Notes under the pieces: generated by a model
Told to the model about the DNA's origin: nothing
Database searches by the model: none
The model's input: only the letters and a program-made list of their open reading frames with translations
Origin: Arachnopeziza araneosa
Taxonomy: Eukaryota > Ascomycota > Leotiomycetes > Helotiales > Arachnopezizaceae
Direction: 5' to 3'
Length of the DNA: 64,000 nt
Assembly: GCA_003988855.1 (NCBI GenBank)
Contig: QYAI01000164.1
Location: forward strand, 1 to 64,000
Shown: piece by piece, positions 36,411-48,002 of the stretch
How the letters are laid out: each line of letters opens with the position of its first letter
Position numbering within the stretch: the stretch's first letter is position 1
Program-made: the position numbers and the translations under genes

Positions 36411-37476
36411 AACGACACGTGCTGCTGCCATGTGACCATCAAACTTTAACAGCGCTGTTATCCTTGACCATCTGCTGCCCCAAAAATAGAGAAGGACTTT
36501 GCCAGAACATCGAACCACTCCAACTACAATCAGGTGGTATGCGCGTTCGGACCTGCGCAAGCCTCAGATATGCAATATGACATGACAATCATCTGACAAA
36601 CGGGCGGAATGTCATGGGTCTTTGTACGCATGAAAACCGTAGGCGTATTCCGGAACCGCGTCAGGCGCTGCGTGTATCAATCAGAGATTTGAGATGGAGA
36701 TATCTCAAGATCGTACAGTCTCGCAACAGACCTGAGAAGCAGCTCTGAAGATCGCACAGGTGATATGGAACGTGATCTCTTATCCGCCCACATTGAAGCT
36801 TTGCTCCTTGCCTCGACTCCGAGAAGCCTGCTTGCAGAGAGATGAGAGGAAAATGTGATGTATCCTTCAGACAACTTCTTTTACTCGGAGAGAAGAGTAG
36901 CCTAGTTTGACTGCATAGATTCGACGGTAGAATAGAATGGCTTTCCTTTTCACACTGATGTATACCGTAGTGAAATGGATATGCGGACGGGATCAAATAC
37001 CAAACCGCAAGGCTAAACTTGTCTACTGTAGCATTTACAGCGCCACAATCAAAAGGAAGGACGGTCAGTTTGCTTTGTATCCGTTAAGAAGACGACGGGG
37101 ATCTTTCTTGGCTGGTACACTCTCAACCATCAATCTCGACACTCTCTGTTATCATTGCGTGTGAGGTTTAAAGTGAGGCGGTGGTGTGTAAGATTGGCGC
37201 TGATTGTTTGTTGGCGCTTCGGGAGAGCTACCGTCTAACCCAGCCTTCACCGATTGCACGATCGAGCATTGTCAGCCACCAGTCAACAAGAGACATCTCA
37301 TTCCGACCTCTGCTGTCGCTGAGTCAAGGAGGACCGTCAAGAACGAAGATATAACCGCCAGCTCCATCTCCATCTCACATCCCCGACCTCACTACCTGTC
37401 CTCGTCTCTGCCGTCATCAACCCTTGCCCAATCATCAACCCCGCTCAAGACAGCTACTGGTAATATACTCGTTCGG

Positions 37477-37533
37477 ATGTCGACAGCACGATTGCACCTA
37501 CCGTTGCGCGACCTTGGTTCTACAGCTTCATGA
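37477..37533 (+). promoter_or_regulatory. Upstream ORF overlapping the RBR start codon
   Basis: ATG 37477 opens an 18-codon frame that stops at TGA 37531-37533. That stop overlaps the first ATG of the RBR gene (ATGATGG at 37530-37536). The longer version of this frame begins at 37204. If transcribed, it would allow termination-reinitiation control of the ligase. The transcription start is unknown. Confidence 0.45.
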
Positions 37534-39642
37534 TGGCTCCCATAACGCGAAAGAGATCACTCGACCACATGCAACAGAGCGAGGCCCAGAGACCTGCCGA
37601 GTACAATGACGAGGATTATGTGCGCGAGGTGCTGCAACTAGATGGTGGGCAATCTGAACTGCTGTTGGACGAGTCCCTCCTCCGCGAGGCCGAGAAGCTG
37701 GAAATATCAATATCGAGGCCTCCCACTGCGATCGACGATCAAAATGTGGCACACAATTCCATGTGCGAGTCTGCGAATACGGCCGTGTCGCATCACGTCA
37801 GGACGGCTTCCTCTGGTTCGCAAGAGAGCGCTTCGACTGCTATGACCTCGAGATCTTCTCACGAACAGCCGGATCACTCGATGCTTTTAAATGCGAAGAG
37901 GAGAGCTTCTGCGAGGAGGAGTATGTCGTTTCTTGAATATGAAAAATACCTGGCTCAATGCGATGCGCACGTTGCAAACACAATGGGTCTCGTTCCACCG
38001 CCAGCACCAACCGAACCTGCGCCATCACTGTTCTCTGTTTCCACTAGGCGATCTGTTAGCAGTATCAAGAGCCATATCAAGACGAGATTTAGACTTCGGA
38101 GGAGCAAATCCTCCAAAGATGAAGTGAAGTGAGTATAACGATTCTGTTCATGCATATATATATATATATATCTGACTTGATAGCTCTTGTATATGTTGTC
38201 GCGACGATTTTAAGAAGAGCAAATCACTGCAAACACTTCCATGCAGTCATAGCTATTGCGAAGCATGCCTACGAATCCTTATCACCCAAGCCTGTACGGA
38301 TGAATCGAAGATGCCCCCTCGATGTTGTGCGAGAGCCATTCCCGGAAGCACAATCAAATGTGTCTTGACAAAAGACGAACAATATGATTTTATGAAAAGC
38401 GTTCTGCAATTTAGTACACCATGGGAATCTCGAATATTTTGTCCAAATCCAGCTTGTGGTGAATTCATACCGAAACGAAAGAAGATTGACCCTAAACATC
38501 CATTCGAAGTTATTTGTAGGAAATGTAGGACGAGAGCTTGTTCAACTTGTAAACGGGCTGCTCATGCTATTGGACAAGACTGCCCTGCGGACTGGGAATT
38601 GGATGCCGTTCTTCAGATGGGAGAGAAGTCTGGATGGAGAAGATGCTATAAGTGTAGGACTCTAGTGGAACTGACACAAGGATGCAGTCATATTACTTGC
38701 AGATGTAAAGCACAATTTTGCTATATTTGTGGCGCTGTCTGGGATCCAGTCGTTGGATGTCCAAATTATTGCAACGGTGAGGAGGAACTAGAACGTCGAC
38801 GACTTGAAGAGGAAGCCAGGATTGCAGAAGAGGAGGCCGAGAAAGCTGCGAAAGATGAAGCAGAGAGAATGGAAGCAGCTGAGAAGTTGGAAGCTGAAAG
38901 GCGCACCTTGGAAAGTGAGGAGCTCAATGCGTTGCGTGCGCGGCAGATCAACGAACGGGATCGTTTTAGCGGATTTGAGCGCAAGATGAAATGGATCATG
39001 TGGACGCGACATGGACAATCTAAGATCAATATCCTAGAACGTTATGATGACCTTCAGGCCAAGATGAAAGAACGACATGCGAAAACCGCTTCTCATCTCG
39101 AGGACCGACAAGTTGCTGCAGAGATGGAACTTAGGGCGTCACTTAAGCAGGCTGAACGAAGCGTTCGAATCCGACTCCGACATATGGAAGCATACTGTGA
39201 TGGTCTTGGTCGGAGTGCAAGCGGGTCCAATCCAGCGAGAATCGTCACAGAACGGGATCTGAGAGAACTGGGTCAACAATACAACCTCCGTGATGATATG
39301 GAACGTCTTCACCAGAGCAAGATCAATGTCATGAGAGACAAGCAAGCTAAGCAGATGGAGCAGCTACTCTTTCGTCAAGATGAAGAGCTTGAGAAATTAA
39401 ACCACAAACAGAGCGAAGAACTCAATGCCCTTGAAGAAAGCTTTGGAGACGAGGAGGATGGTTTTACAAAGATTTTTGTGGAGAGACGATCCAAGCTTCG
39501 ACGCAGGTGGATTATTGTTGAGGAGATTGAAAGGAAGAAGTTGGAATTGGAGAAGCAGGTGAGGTTTGCGCCTACGGCCCCAGTTGAATGGCCAAACGCA
39601 GGACACAAGCAAGACGAAGGGCTGGAAGTTGTTACGGAGTGA
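37530..39642 (+). CDS. RBR-type (RING-IBR-RING2) E3 ubiquitin ligase
   Basis: Exons 37530-38128 and 38184-39642 give 685 aa. The 55-nt intron (GTGAGT...TAG) contains a TA microsatellite. After a Ser-rich, basic N-terminus, RING1 begins at about residue 202 (SCICCRDDF...LPCSHSYCEACL...MPPRCC). The IBR domain follows (CPNPACGEF...ICRKCRTRACSTCKRAAH...DCP), then RING2 (CYKCRTLVELTQGCSHITC...FCYICG). The Cys in TQGC (about residue 367) lines up with the catalytic Cys that forms the thioester with ubiquitin in HHARI-type ligases. The C-terminal 280 residues are a long charged helix rich in Glu, Lys and Arg, probably a coiled coil for substrate or partner binding. The first or second ATG (37530/37533) could serve. 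Substrate unknown. The family is large in fungi. Confidence 0.93.
38153..38171. repeat. (TA)n microsatellite in the RBR intron
   Basis: An uninterrupted run of about nine TA units between the donor and acceptor of the only intron of the RBR gene. Confidence 0.9.
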
Positions 39643-40771
39643 AGTTGGCTATTCCAGAGCCGAATTCCCAACAAATGATTAATGAGTCTTCGATATTACT
39701 CTTTCCTCGTCGCATCATCCACATGGTTCCATGTCAACCCAAACATGGCAGTACATTTCCGTCTCGCGACTCGACACAGATTATCCACGTCTCCGTCCTA
39801 TCTCCTTTGGTCAACAGCAATTTGTTTTAGCATGGCGTTGTTGGTTTGCATGGCTAGGTAATCGGGCTTGACCTGAGCTGTTATTAGATGGTTAGACGGC
39901 TCGGCTCGAGTTGGGTTTTAGCTTGACGACATTCACATCTGGAAGGTGATTTCTTTGGCAGTACAGTGAGCGAGATAAGCGGGAAAGGATGAGAGCCAAG
40001 GTTTATCCAAGTCACATATACCCGGTGTTACAATACAATCAGTCAATCAATCGAATAATTTCCAATCCTAATGTCCAGACCATTTTGTAGCGATACAGCT
40101 TGACTATTCAAACGAAGTGCCTGCCGAATAGCAGGCTCTCTGGTGCGGATTACCACACTGCAATGAGACTTACAGAGAAAGGTGGTAGGAATTTACTTTT
40201 CAGATTATTTTAGCAGCTCGCCATGACTCAATAGATGAATAATCCCTAACCCAATATAAGTTTTTTTTCAATCACGCCCATCAACTCAATTCTGTTACGC
40301 CACGATTATACGCCAATATCGACATGCCGGCCGAGAATCTTCTCTCCATCGCTCGAAAGAAGAATATTCCACAACCTCACCAGCAAGGTCAATAATCCCC
40401 AACCCCGAAAACCGGCCCATCTTGGATGCGAGCGATGACTTATCCTCGGCAACTCCCCCTCGGTGTAATCTCGCCGTCTCGGGTTCCGGGGTCAAGCGAG
40501 CTTAGCGAGGACGAGTCCACAGATTGTTTATCATCATCGCGCATGTGGTGGTTTGGAGATAAATAATCTGGAATTCGCACTTGTTGAGAATGGCATATGT
40601 TGCGAGTACTCCTCCTAAATCTACAGATATCACAGAGAGATTGATTACGCTTTCGTTCCAGTTGATATCTCAACAGCTTCCTTAAAATCAACACATATTT
40701 AAAGCGAGATACTTGCAAATGCGATAAAGTCAAAAGATCAAGGAAAGACGGAAGAAAATAGAGAACTCAAC
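39643..40771. other. Intergenic region
   Basis: Nothing supported. The minus-strand ORFs at 40295-40495 and 40440-40733 show no domain. Confidence 0.4.
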
Positions 40772-41182
40772 ATGCCTCCCAGCATAGATTCAGGATCCAC
40801 AAAAACACAGCCGTCAGCTACCACTACAGTCCTCAAAACGAGACCCCATAGCCACAAGCGAAACCCCATCAAGCAAGCCTGGCACGCCCTCACCACGGGC
40901 TGGGTCCTCGAATACCCGGATCCGCGCGACGGCCCGCGAGATTTCTTTGACCGGCGACCGGGGCGCAATGGTGCGCACCCGGCGTGTGTGACGGGTGCAG
41001 ATGGGGACGATGCCCTGCTGGGGAATGGGCATGGACATTCACGGGATGGCGGGGAGGGAGGCGGGGCGCTGCAGAGAGAGGATGAGGAGGCCAGGGAGGA
41101 TGGGTGTCTACGGTGGTATGAGGAAGTTAGGTTGGCGAGGGAGAGGGGAGGGGAGGGGGAGGGACGGGGAGGGAGGGAGTGA
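40772..41182 (+). CDS. Small hypothetical protein
   Basis: 136 aa, one exon, with ATG in a good context (caacATGCC). The first 65 residues read like a real protein: a Ser/Thr-rich, basic N-terminus, then NPIKQAWHALTTGWVLEYPD and GPRDFFDRRPG. The remainder turns into Gly/Glu/Arg-rich low complexity, probably driven by purine-rich DNA. No domain is recognised and no TM or signal peptide is seen. A 181-aa frame on the opposite strand (40738-41283) overlaps it fully and is Pro/Ser-rich; I judge it a shadow. It could also be a spliced gene whose last exon I have misread. Confidence 0.4.
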   Translation: MPPSIDSGSTKTQPSATTTVLKTRPHSHKRNPIKQAWHALTTGWVLEYPDPRDGPRDFFDRRPGRNGAHPACVTGADGDDALLGNGHGHSRDGGEGGGALQREDEEAREDGCLRWYEEVRLARERGGEGEGRGGRE

Positions 41183-44070
41183 GGGAGGTTGAATGGTTTG
41201 GATTGAAAGGGAAACTGGTCATACGCTGGCGTTTGTGAGGATGAGGTCGTTCGAGGGCATTTCTTAAAGGTTCTTGATACCATGCATATTCAGAAGGAGT
41301 TGGGTGTGCTTGTGGATGAGAGTAGATGCTGCATAAATCATACCCAGACTCTAGGAGCACAGTGGCAACTCTTCACAAGACCACTTTATGACCTTGCAAA
41401 TCATTTTAAGAAACTAAATTATCGTAGCCTAATCTCGTTCTATGATGAAGCCCATTTGCTCGATATGAGAAGCGGGAAATTAGATTAATTAAGCATGGAG
41501 ATGTCCTTTTTCTAGATCTCAGGATAGGATTAGTTGCCAACCTGATTTGAATTTTTTTCCTATAGTATACTTTACGTATGATGAACAGTAATCAGGCATG
41601 AATGAAAAAGTTCAGATTGACTATCTAATACTTTATTTCCTCTTGAAATAAGTCTAGAGACAAAATATTCTACATCGATTGAGCAGATTTAGCGCATATA
41701 TATAAAGAGTCTGTATTCCGTCGAAACCACAAGAAATAGATCGGCCTGACCGCACACACCATTGTTCTGGTTCCGGGAGGCGCATTAAAAAGATGGATCG
41801 CTTCTGCCCATGGTATTTCTGTCTCGCCGAGCCTGCCTGAACTATTCCAACACAGAACTTGTCTCGCAGGGTTGGAGGTCTTGTTGGACAAGGAACCTAC
41901 AATTTTTTCGTACAGTTCAATAGTTACACTGCGCTCTATTGCCCTGTATATTAGTAGTAATGGCGATTTATGTTGCTTGACACATTGCACAGAAGTGAGC
42001 CTCAATATCTTCCTTGGGTGTGGCTGATAGACCAAGGGCAAAAGCGTTAACGGGCAGTCAGACTGTGTCTTACGAGACAAAGAAGGAGTGGTTAAGACAC
42101 AGGCTATCCAGCTCAGCTTTCCTCTCTTCGAATACATCAGGCTTGCAAACAGTTTGATCTGACATCATGTCACTATTCTAAAATAATACTAAGGCTTGGA
42201 CAAATCGGTATCATATCAGAGAAGCCAAATATATGAAAATGAGTATTTGTTACGTACTTCACGAGCCGGTCCCAAGAGTTGTGAATTATCATGCTAAGCG
42301 TAATTGGAATATCTTGAGTCCTGTCCTAGGATCCCAGCCTCACCATGTACCGGCTTGTTACTAAGATTATTGCGACTAGTTTCGGAGAAGCGTATGCTTC
42401 TCTCGATAGGAGACAGTGAGTTACTTTAGAATACCCGTATAAATGTTCGTCAAAACGCTCTGCTGGGTCACTAAGGCGCTATATTGGCGATGATGGAATG
42501 AAAAATAACGTAAACCACCCTGCATGCGACAGCCTTAGTATAATCTTTCTCAGTGCTTTAATACGTCTACTTTGACTACACCTAAGCTTCTTATTCCGGT
42601 ATGGCAGTTCACTTGTTCGTGCAGTGCATAAAGTCATGATAGAAATGTATTTAATAATTGAAACAGGCGCCTGACGGTACGCGCCGCCTAGCTCTCTGCC
42701 TACATGCCATATGACACACTCCCTGCCTTGAGATCCCTTCCTTTTGTCACGCCCGCCCGAGCAAGGCCGGCTAGGCTTTCTCTCCATCCCAAGCAGCGTG
42801 GTTATAGAGACATAAACTGGGCGCAACACTCGAGGCTCCACACCAGTCTTAAGGAGTTTCAGAAAGAACGGGATTTGGTTGCAGGATAAGGCAGCTATGC
42901 TTTCAGGCATCAGGACTAAGATTTTACAAGTGGTTGATATACGACTTCTCAATCTGATACTCGGCAGAGCCGCTACTCTACCTTGTGAGTTATCATATCC
43001 CATCCTACCGTTCGCTTAGGGGTAAGCATGACAGTCAGCTGAGCAAGAGTCCTAGGCCTCTCTAGCAACTTCATTGGAGCTCAACTTTTTCAGCTAGGCA
43101 GAAATGGGGAAAGGCTCTAAGCGAAAGGATTTATGAGGAAATTCGATCCAGACTGAAGATATCAGACGAGGTATTCGCCAAATATCTCCTCAAAAACTAA
43201 TCACGAGTGACAATTACACAACTACTCAAACCACCTGCCCTGCTGTGCGCCCGATTTATTGATTTGGAAAGCATGATCGCCTACCCCAGTCATCATCTGC
43301 ATCATGTAAAGCCTCAATTCCCAAAGAAGATGAAAGAGGCTTGTTTATCTGATACCAATACTTGAATATGCCTCTTAGTATCGGAAAGTATAACCAGGTC
43401 TCACTCGAGACTTCGTGTCATGGTGTGATTCTCGTTTACACAAGACCAATGGTGGAACACAACAAGACCAAGAAAGCCTCGCCGAGGCAGTCCAGCTGAA
43501 TAGACGGAAATCCACTTTGGGGGCCGCTACCTAGTCGCTAACCAGAGCGGTCAGATGGACCAAAGTTTAACCCGAATGGAAGAGTCTTCACACGCATCAT
43601 TTTTCAAAATTCGTGAAAAAGCGCAGACAACTCGAAGGGGTAGAAAAGTCGATAGAGTCAAATAATTTTTTTCCAGGTGGCAAAATGTATGCAAAATGTA
43701 TGCAAAATCTTCCCGTTCGCGGCCACTTCAGCTGCCTATTTCACTCAGAACATTGCGCCAACGCCACCTCGGCATCTCTCTTTCACTGAGTTCCCATTCT
43801 TTCATGAATCAACATGCTCTCCACGCTATGTTCCTAGACTTAAACCCGAAAAATCCGAGGAATGATTGATAACACATATCATGAGTCAATTGCTGACGGA
43901 TGCATCGGAACAAACGAATGACGAAATGAATACCTGCTCGCCGTATCGCAAGAAAATGAATAGACGGATTGAATCGGTCGAATAGTCATCTCACTGTCGC
44001 ATCCTCTGATTTCAAATCAGGCAAAATTCATTAATCTCTCTCTGAATTATGCACTGGTCAGCAATATTCC
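41183..44070. other. Intergenic region of about 2.9 kb
   Basis: No gene assigned. The minus-strand frame at 41670-42137 (155 aa) is the most protein-like, with SVTIELYEKIVGSLSNK and WNSSGRLGETEIPWAEAI, but it matches nothing I know. The frames at 42479-43003 and 43677-43865 look random. Confidence 0.4.
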
Positions 44071-44343
44071 TTACTCATCTAGCATTTGTGCGAGACTCAC
44101 TTCCGTCAATGTCTCCGGGACCATGATTGTATACCGATTCAGTCTCAGCTGAATCTTGAAGTTGTTCTTCCCATCTGTCATTCCATATCGATTCCTCAAC
44201 TTTTGGACCAATTTCTTTTGATCAACGTATCGACGCTCAATGAGCTGAGGTTTGAGCTCGACGACGAAGTCTGAGCTCGCATCCGTATTCGTGTCCACGG
44301 TTGTGTTGCTACTTCTGGAGATAGTAGATTCCTGTTCAGCCAT
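44071..44343 (-). CDS. Small conserved protein (copy A of a local pair)
   Basis: 90 aa, one exon, ATG 44343. The Ser/Thr-rich N-terminus leads to FVVELKPQLIERRYVDQKKL, then LRNRYG, NNFKIQLRLNRYTIMVP and LTEVSL. The 70-aa product of 50641-50955 follows the same pattern (RYIEREKL, LKNTFG, NFVVRLQLNRW, VPKLLTEEQI), so the two genes are paralogues 6 kb apart on either side of kinase and CorA-like genes. Predicted soluble, with one helix followed by beta strands. Function unknown. Conservation between the copies supports a real gene despite its size. A possible relation to the N-terminal RYFIP segment of the neighbouring kinases is only suggestive. Confidence 0.65.
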   Translation of the reverse strand: MAEQESTISRSSNTTVDTNTDASSDFVVELKPQLIERRYVDQKKLVQKLRNRYGMTDGKNNFKIQLRLNRYTIMVPETLTEVSLAQMLDE

Positions 44344-45526
44344 TCTATATTATCTATATAGTGGCCGAGGATGAACGGACAATGACAAGGCTAGTGGTAT
44401 GTTGACAAAAACTATCGGTGTGCAGAAAGGGGAAGAGGAAGAAGATCAGGTATTTAAGCACTTTCCGTGTATGTGCGGGACTACAAGTGGGCTGCCCTTG
44501 CGCTCTGGGCGTATCATCAAGTGCAAGGCACTCCGCCACACCCAATGGGCGGCCTGTCAGTGGAGCACAACATCCATGGATTTCACCTATCAGGATCCCC
44601 CTTTCGGGTGATCTTTCAAGGCTTCCCTGAAGCACAATTTACTGGGTCTTATTGAGTAAGGCTGAAACTTATCTGGGCGAAAGCGTCTGAACAGCCCAGG
44701 CGAAATTTTAAATGAGGCTGAAGTTCTATATACTTTGCGCATTCGAAAAAATGAAGCTTTCAAATCATAGGGAAGTAGAGAGAAAGAAAAGTTTGTGGCA
44801 AAATGATGGAAGATCCTAGATTACGTTGCTTGCATTCAGGTGGCAAGGTGTTGCGCTCCAGGCTTGGCTTGACGCAAGCCTAGGCTTGATATTTCCTAGA
44901 GGAGCTAGCAGTTCGTATCATCTAGCTTTATCATTGACTAGATAGGTTTAAATATCTAAAAGAATCACAGAGGAACAACTATTTGTAATTATTGCTGACG
45001 TAGCTTCTTGTTGTCTAATAGTGACTCGGTCTCGCGAGAATCGAGGTTGCCACAAAACTTGGGATTGGACATGTAACCATCTGGATGAAATCTTGACATG
45101 TGAAATGGCTTGAGGTCTGGCTGGACTAACCTTTAACAACGAGTGGAATGAACACGTAGGTGTTTGCCGCTATGACCATAGGTAGGCTTGCTTGAGTCGA
45201 GCCCCTTTGCTAACTGGATAGTCTGCATTTAGTAGTGTGTGTGAGAGATAACTGACATAAATTAATCCCTCAACATAATCTATATATGACTCCCAATGAA
45301 GGAACAATAATAGAATAAATGAGTCGATAACAGCGCAGACACGACAACCCAAAACAAGCCGATCTTCATGCCTGATTTTGACCCAACTATGAAATTCTCT
45401 CGTGTCAATCTGAAGCTTTGATATTTATTAGAAAATTCTAAATAACCAAGAAATAAATCAGTAAGTCTTGAACAGGTAATATCATCGACGTAAGAGAGCT
45501 CTTGCAAAAAGATAAAAACATCCTGC
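44344..45526. other. Intergenic region
   Basis: AT-rich, no domain-bearing ORF. The minus-strand ORFs at 45170-45549 lie just past the kinase stop and are hydrophobic by composition. Confidence 0.4.
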
Positions 45527-47381
45527 TCAATTTTCAGTCGGCTCATCAACGGTGAATTTTAGGACAGGCACGTCGGCGATGGGTGCATCTGTCATTTCAG
45601 AGTCACTATCGCTGTCCTGGTCTGACATAGGTGCATATCGAGTCTTTGGGCCGTTTGGTATTTTGACACCCAAGTCTGCACCAGTTTCAACAGCACCCTT
45701 ACCAAGTAGGTATTCCACATCAGTTTCCGCTCTGGAAAGAATGGCGCTTAGCCGATGGTCTAAGTTCACGCAAAGGATTCGCTCCTTAGATTTAATGGCC
45801 AGCATATCCTCCTCGATAAGAGTCAAAAGCTCTCGGATCATTTCAGGACAGGCTTCGAGGTTCCGCAGTCGCGCTATCCAGTTCAAAACACCCTGACGAA
45901 CTACAGCGTATTTCGGTTGTTTCTCTGGGGTGATGATTGTGTAGAATAGATCATCGCTGATACCATCTGGTCCGGTGGCATCGCGAGCTTCAGAAAAGCT
46001 TAACACCTTCGATCCACCTTCAAGCAACCATGTGATAAATTCGAGAAAGACGCAGCCCAAAGACCAAATATCATACGCCCGAGAGACTGGTAATTCAAGC
46101 TGAACTTCTGGCGGCGCATATGTTGGAGAGCCGCTGATTCCCTTGGGGTTCAATGCTGACCTCGAATCTAGCTTGTGGAACCGACCAAGTCCCATATCGG
46201 AGAGTTGTAAGATGCCTTCTTTTCCTGCCTCTGGCAACTCGTTTGACCAGAGAATGTTCTCTGGTTTGATGTCACCATGCCTCCCGTACTTCGCCTCATT
46301 AGGCGCGACAGTGAGGTACTTAATGTGTGAAACAACCTTCAATTGCTGGTTGGCTTTCTCATTCCCGAGAGGAATCTTTGCCTCAAAGTTATGAATGGCG
46401 TGAAGTCCAGAAGTAAGGCCATGAATTTGACGTACGAACCACAAATAGGTATCTCTGTTTCGGTAGGGAATACGAGTCTCCTCCCAGTAGTCGCGTAGAT
46501 TCGCATTGGCGAACGGAAATACCAAGTGGTAGTGATTCTTATATTTATACGTAGCCAGCAACTTGATAAGATGCTTGTGATTTCTCACGGCAAGGGTGCT
46601 AAGCATATTGGTCTCCTTATTAAAGTCCTTTACATCTCTGGAAAAAGGACGTTTAATAGCAAGAAGAGGCGCTTTCACCTGCGTATGATTAGCAAGCCTG
46701 ATAAAAGTAGTTCAGATGAAGATAAACCTTTGGATCCGTTGATGAATAGACCGTCTGATGGGATGGGTGAACCCTCACGCCCCAAACATGGCTATATCCT
46801 CCACTCATAGCATCCTGAAGTGATTCATGATCCTCAATGTAGGGTAGAATTGTATTGAGGTCAAAGTCATGGTGATTGATCCCTTGCGCTTTTTCAAACA
46901 CTGGCGCCTGAACCAGCCACTGATCACGGCTCAAGTCTTCAACGTCCCAAGGTGACCAACTCGCAATTGGCTTCATACCGCAATGCTTGTGTTCACTTTT
47001 GATGCATCTAGCGTGACTTTTTGTATACAATTGAAAAGTGGTGCTTGACTGAGTTGAACGAACGAACGGTAGATCTTTGTCTGTAATCCCCTCATTGATG
47101 AAGGAGCAGATTGAGTTACCCTTCCGCACGCAGAGGAGGATAGTATAGAGCTTCTTTGCCGAATTGTGAATCAAATTCGCATAATGGGAGATTTGATCTG
47201 GCTGTAGTTCGTGGAATGTGTTGCTCAGCTCTTTCTCAATCGCAGGAACGGTGACCAGAATGTTGATTTCGCTCCTGGGAATGAAGTAGCGATGCTGTCC
47301 TGGAGGCCACTCTATCCGATTTCCGTGAAGCTTCTCCCCAAGTGTTCTGTCCATTGGAGGATTTATACGTTTAGTTGTCAT
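45527..47381 (-). CDS. Protein kinase-like protein K1 with N-terminal RYFIP domain
   Basis: Exons 47381-46728 and 46678-45527 (49-nt intron, GTTTAT...CAG) give 601 aa. An N-terminal domain (IEWPPGQHRYFIP...CVRKGNSICSFINEGITDKDLPF) is followed by QWLVQAPVF and ILPYIEDHE, a layout shared with K2 further right. Kinase domain: glycine loop SGGYSHVW, lysine in LLAIKRP (K227), alpha-C Glu in KETNML, catalytic loop GRHGDIKPEN (HGD in place of HRD, D354), DMG in place of DFG (D379), SPTYAPPE, and DIWSLGCVFLEF. Key Lys and Asp residues remain, so activity is possible. The acidic tail is DSDSDSEMTD. This belongs to a large fungal kinase family with no defined pathway. The ATG at 47381 is used; a further 5' exon like that of K2 cannot be excluded. 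Confidence 0.88.
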
Positions 47382-48002
47382 CACTAATTATTTCGGTGCG
47401 AATCAGTGGGCCAGAAAGCCGTTTGTGGAAGCCCTGTGTGGAACTTGGTAGGACCAAGATAATACACGATCGTAAAGTTATTCGTGAAATATGCGGCTCA
47501 GCAAGCAGTTGGAAATCCGAGGATGGCTTGCAAAAAAAGTCTTATGCCTATACGCTGGTAATGATTTTGTTTTTAGGGTTTTCCTCTGACAGTGATTATT
47601 GGATTCGAGCACTGGACGACAAGCGATTCAGAAACGTGGATCTCAACAAACGGAATAAGTGAGCTCTTATTGAAGACAAGGACAAGCGAGACTGAAACTT
47701 GGGTGGCGAAGAGCTTATACCTAAGGCGCCTTTTATTCAACATTTGGGAATTAGAGCCTCATGTCAGGATTTGGACATCCCAGAGGCTGACTTCCCGTCG
47801 GCACACGGTGAGAACGAGGCGTAGGCGGTTGCCTGGCCTCAATGCAGATATCATTGGCAGCAATCAACTAGGTCTTGGGAACAAGGGACGTCACACCTTT
47901 CAATATGACTTATGATTGCGATAAGTGGTCTGTTTCATAATCGGTGAGGAAAAGTGGCTTTCTTGTGAAACGGGAAATTTCGTCGCCGAGCAGCAAAGAA
48001 TG
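47382..48002. other. Intergenic region
   Basis: Promoter side of K1 and 3' side of the CorA-like gene. No gene seen. Confidence 0.4.

Larger units (their letters stand above)
31334..37476. other. Gene-poor region of about 6 kb
   Basis: No ORF with a recognisable domain. Marked purine/pyrimidine strand asymmetry at about 34400-34600 and 35200-35900. Short tandem repeats are listed separately. Part of it must be promoter for the leftward Zn2Cys6 gene and, at the far end, for the rightward RBR gene. An unspliced long non-coding transcript cannot be excluded. Confidence 0.4.

Noticed and set aside
40738..41283. 181-aa minus-strand ORF rich in Pro and Ser
   Set aside because: Antisense of a purine-rich stretch; the plus-strand 136-aa reading has a better start and less biased first half.
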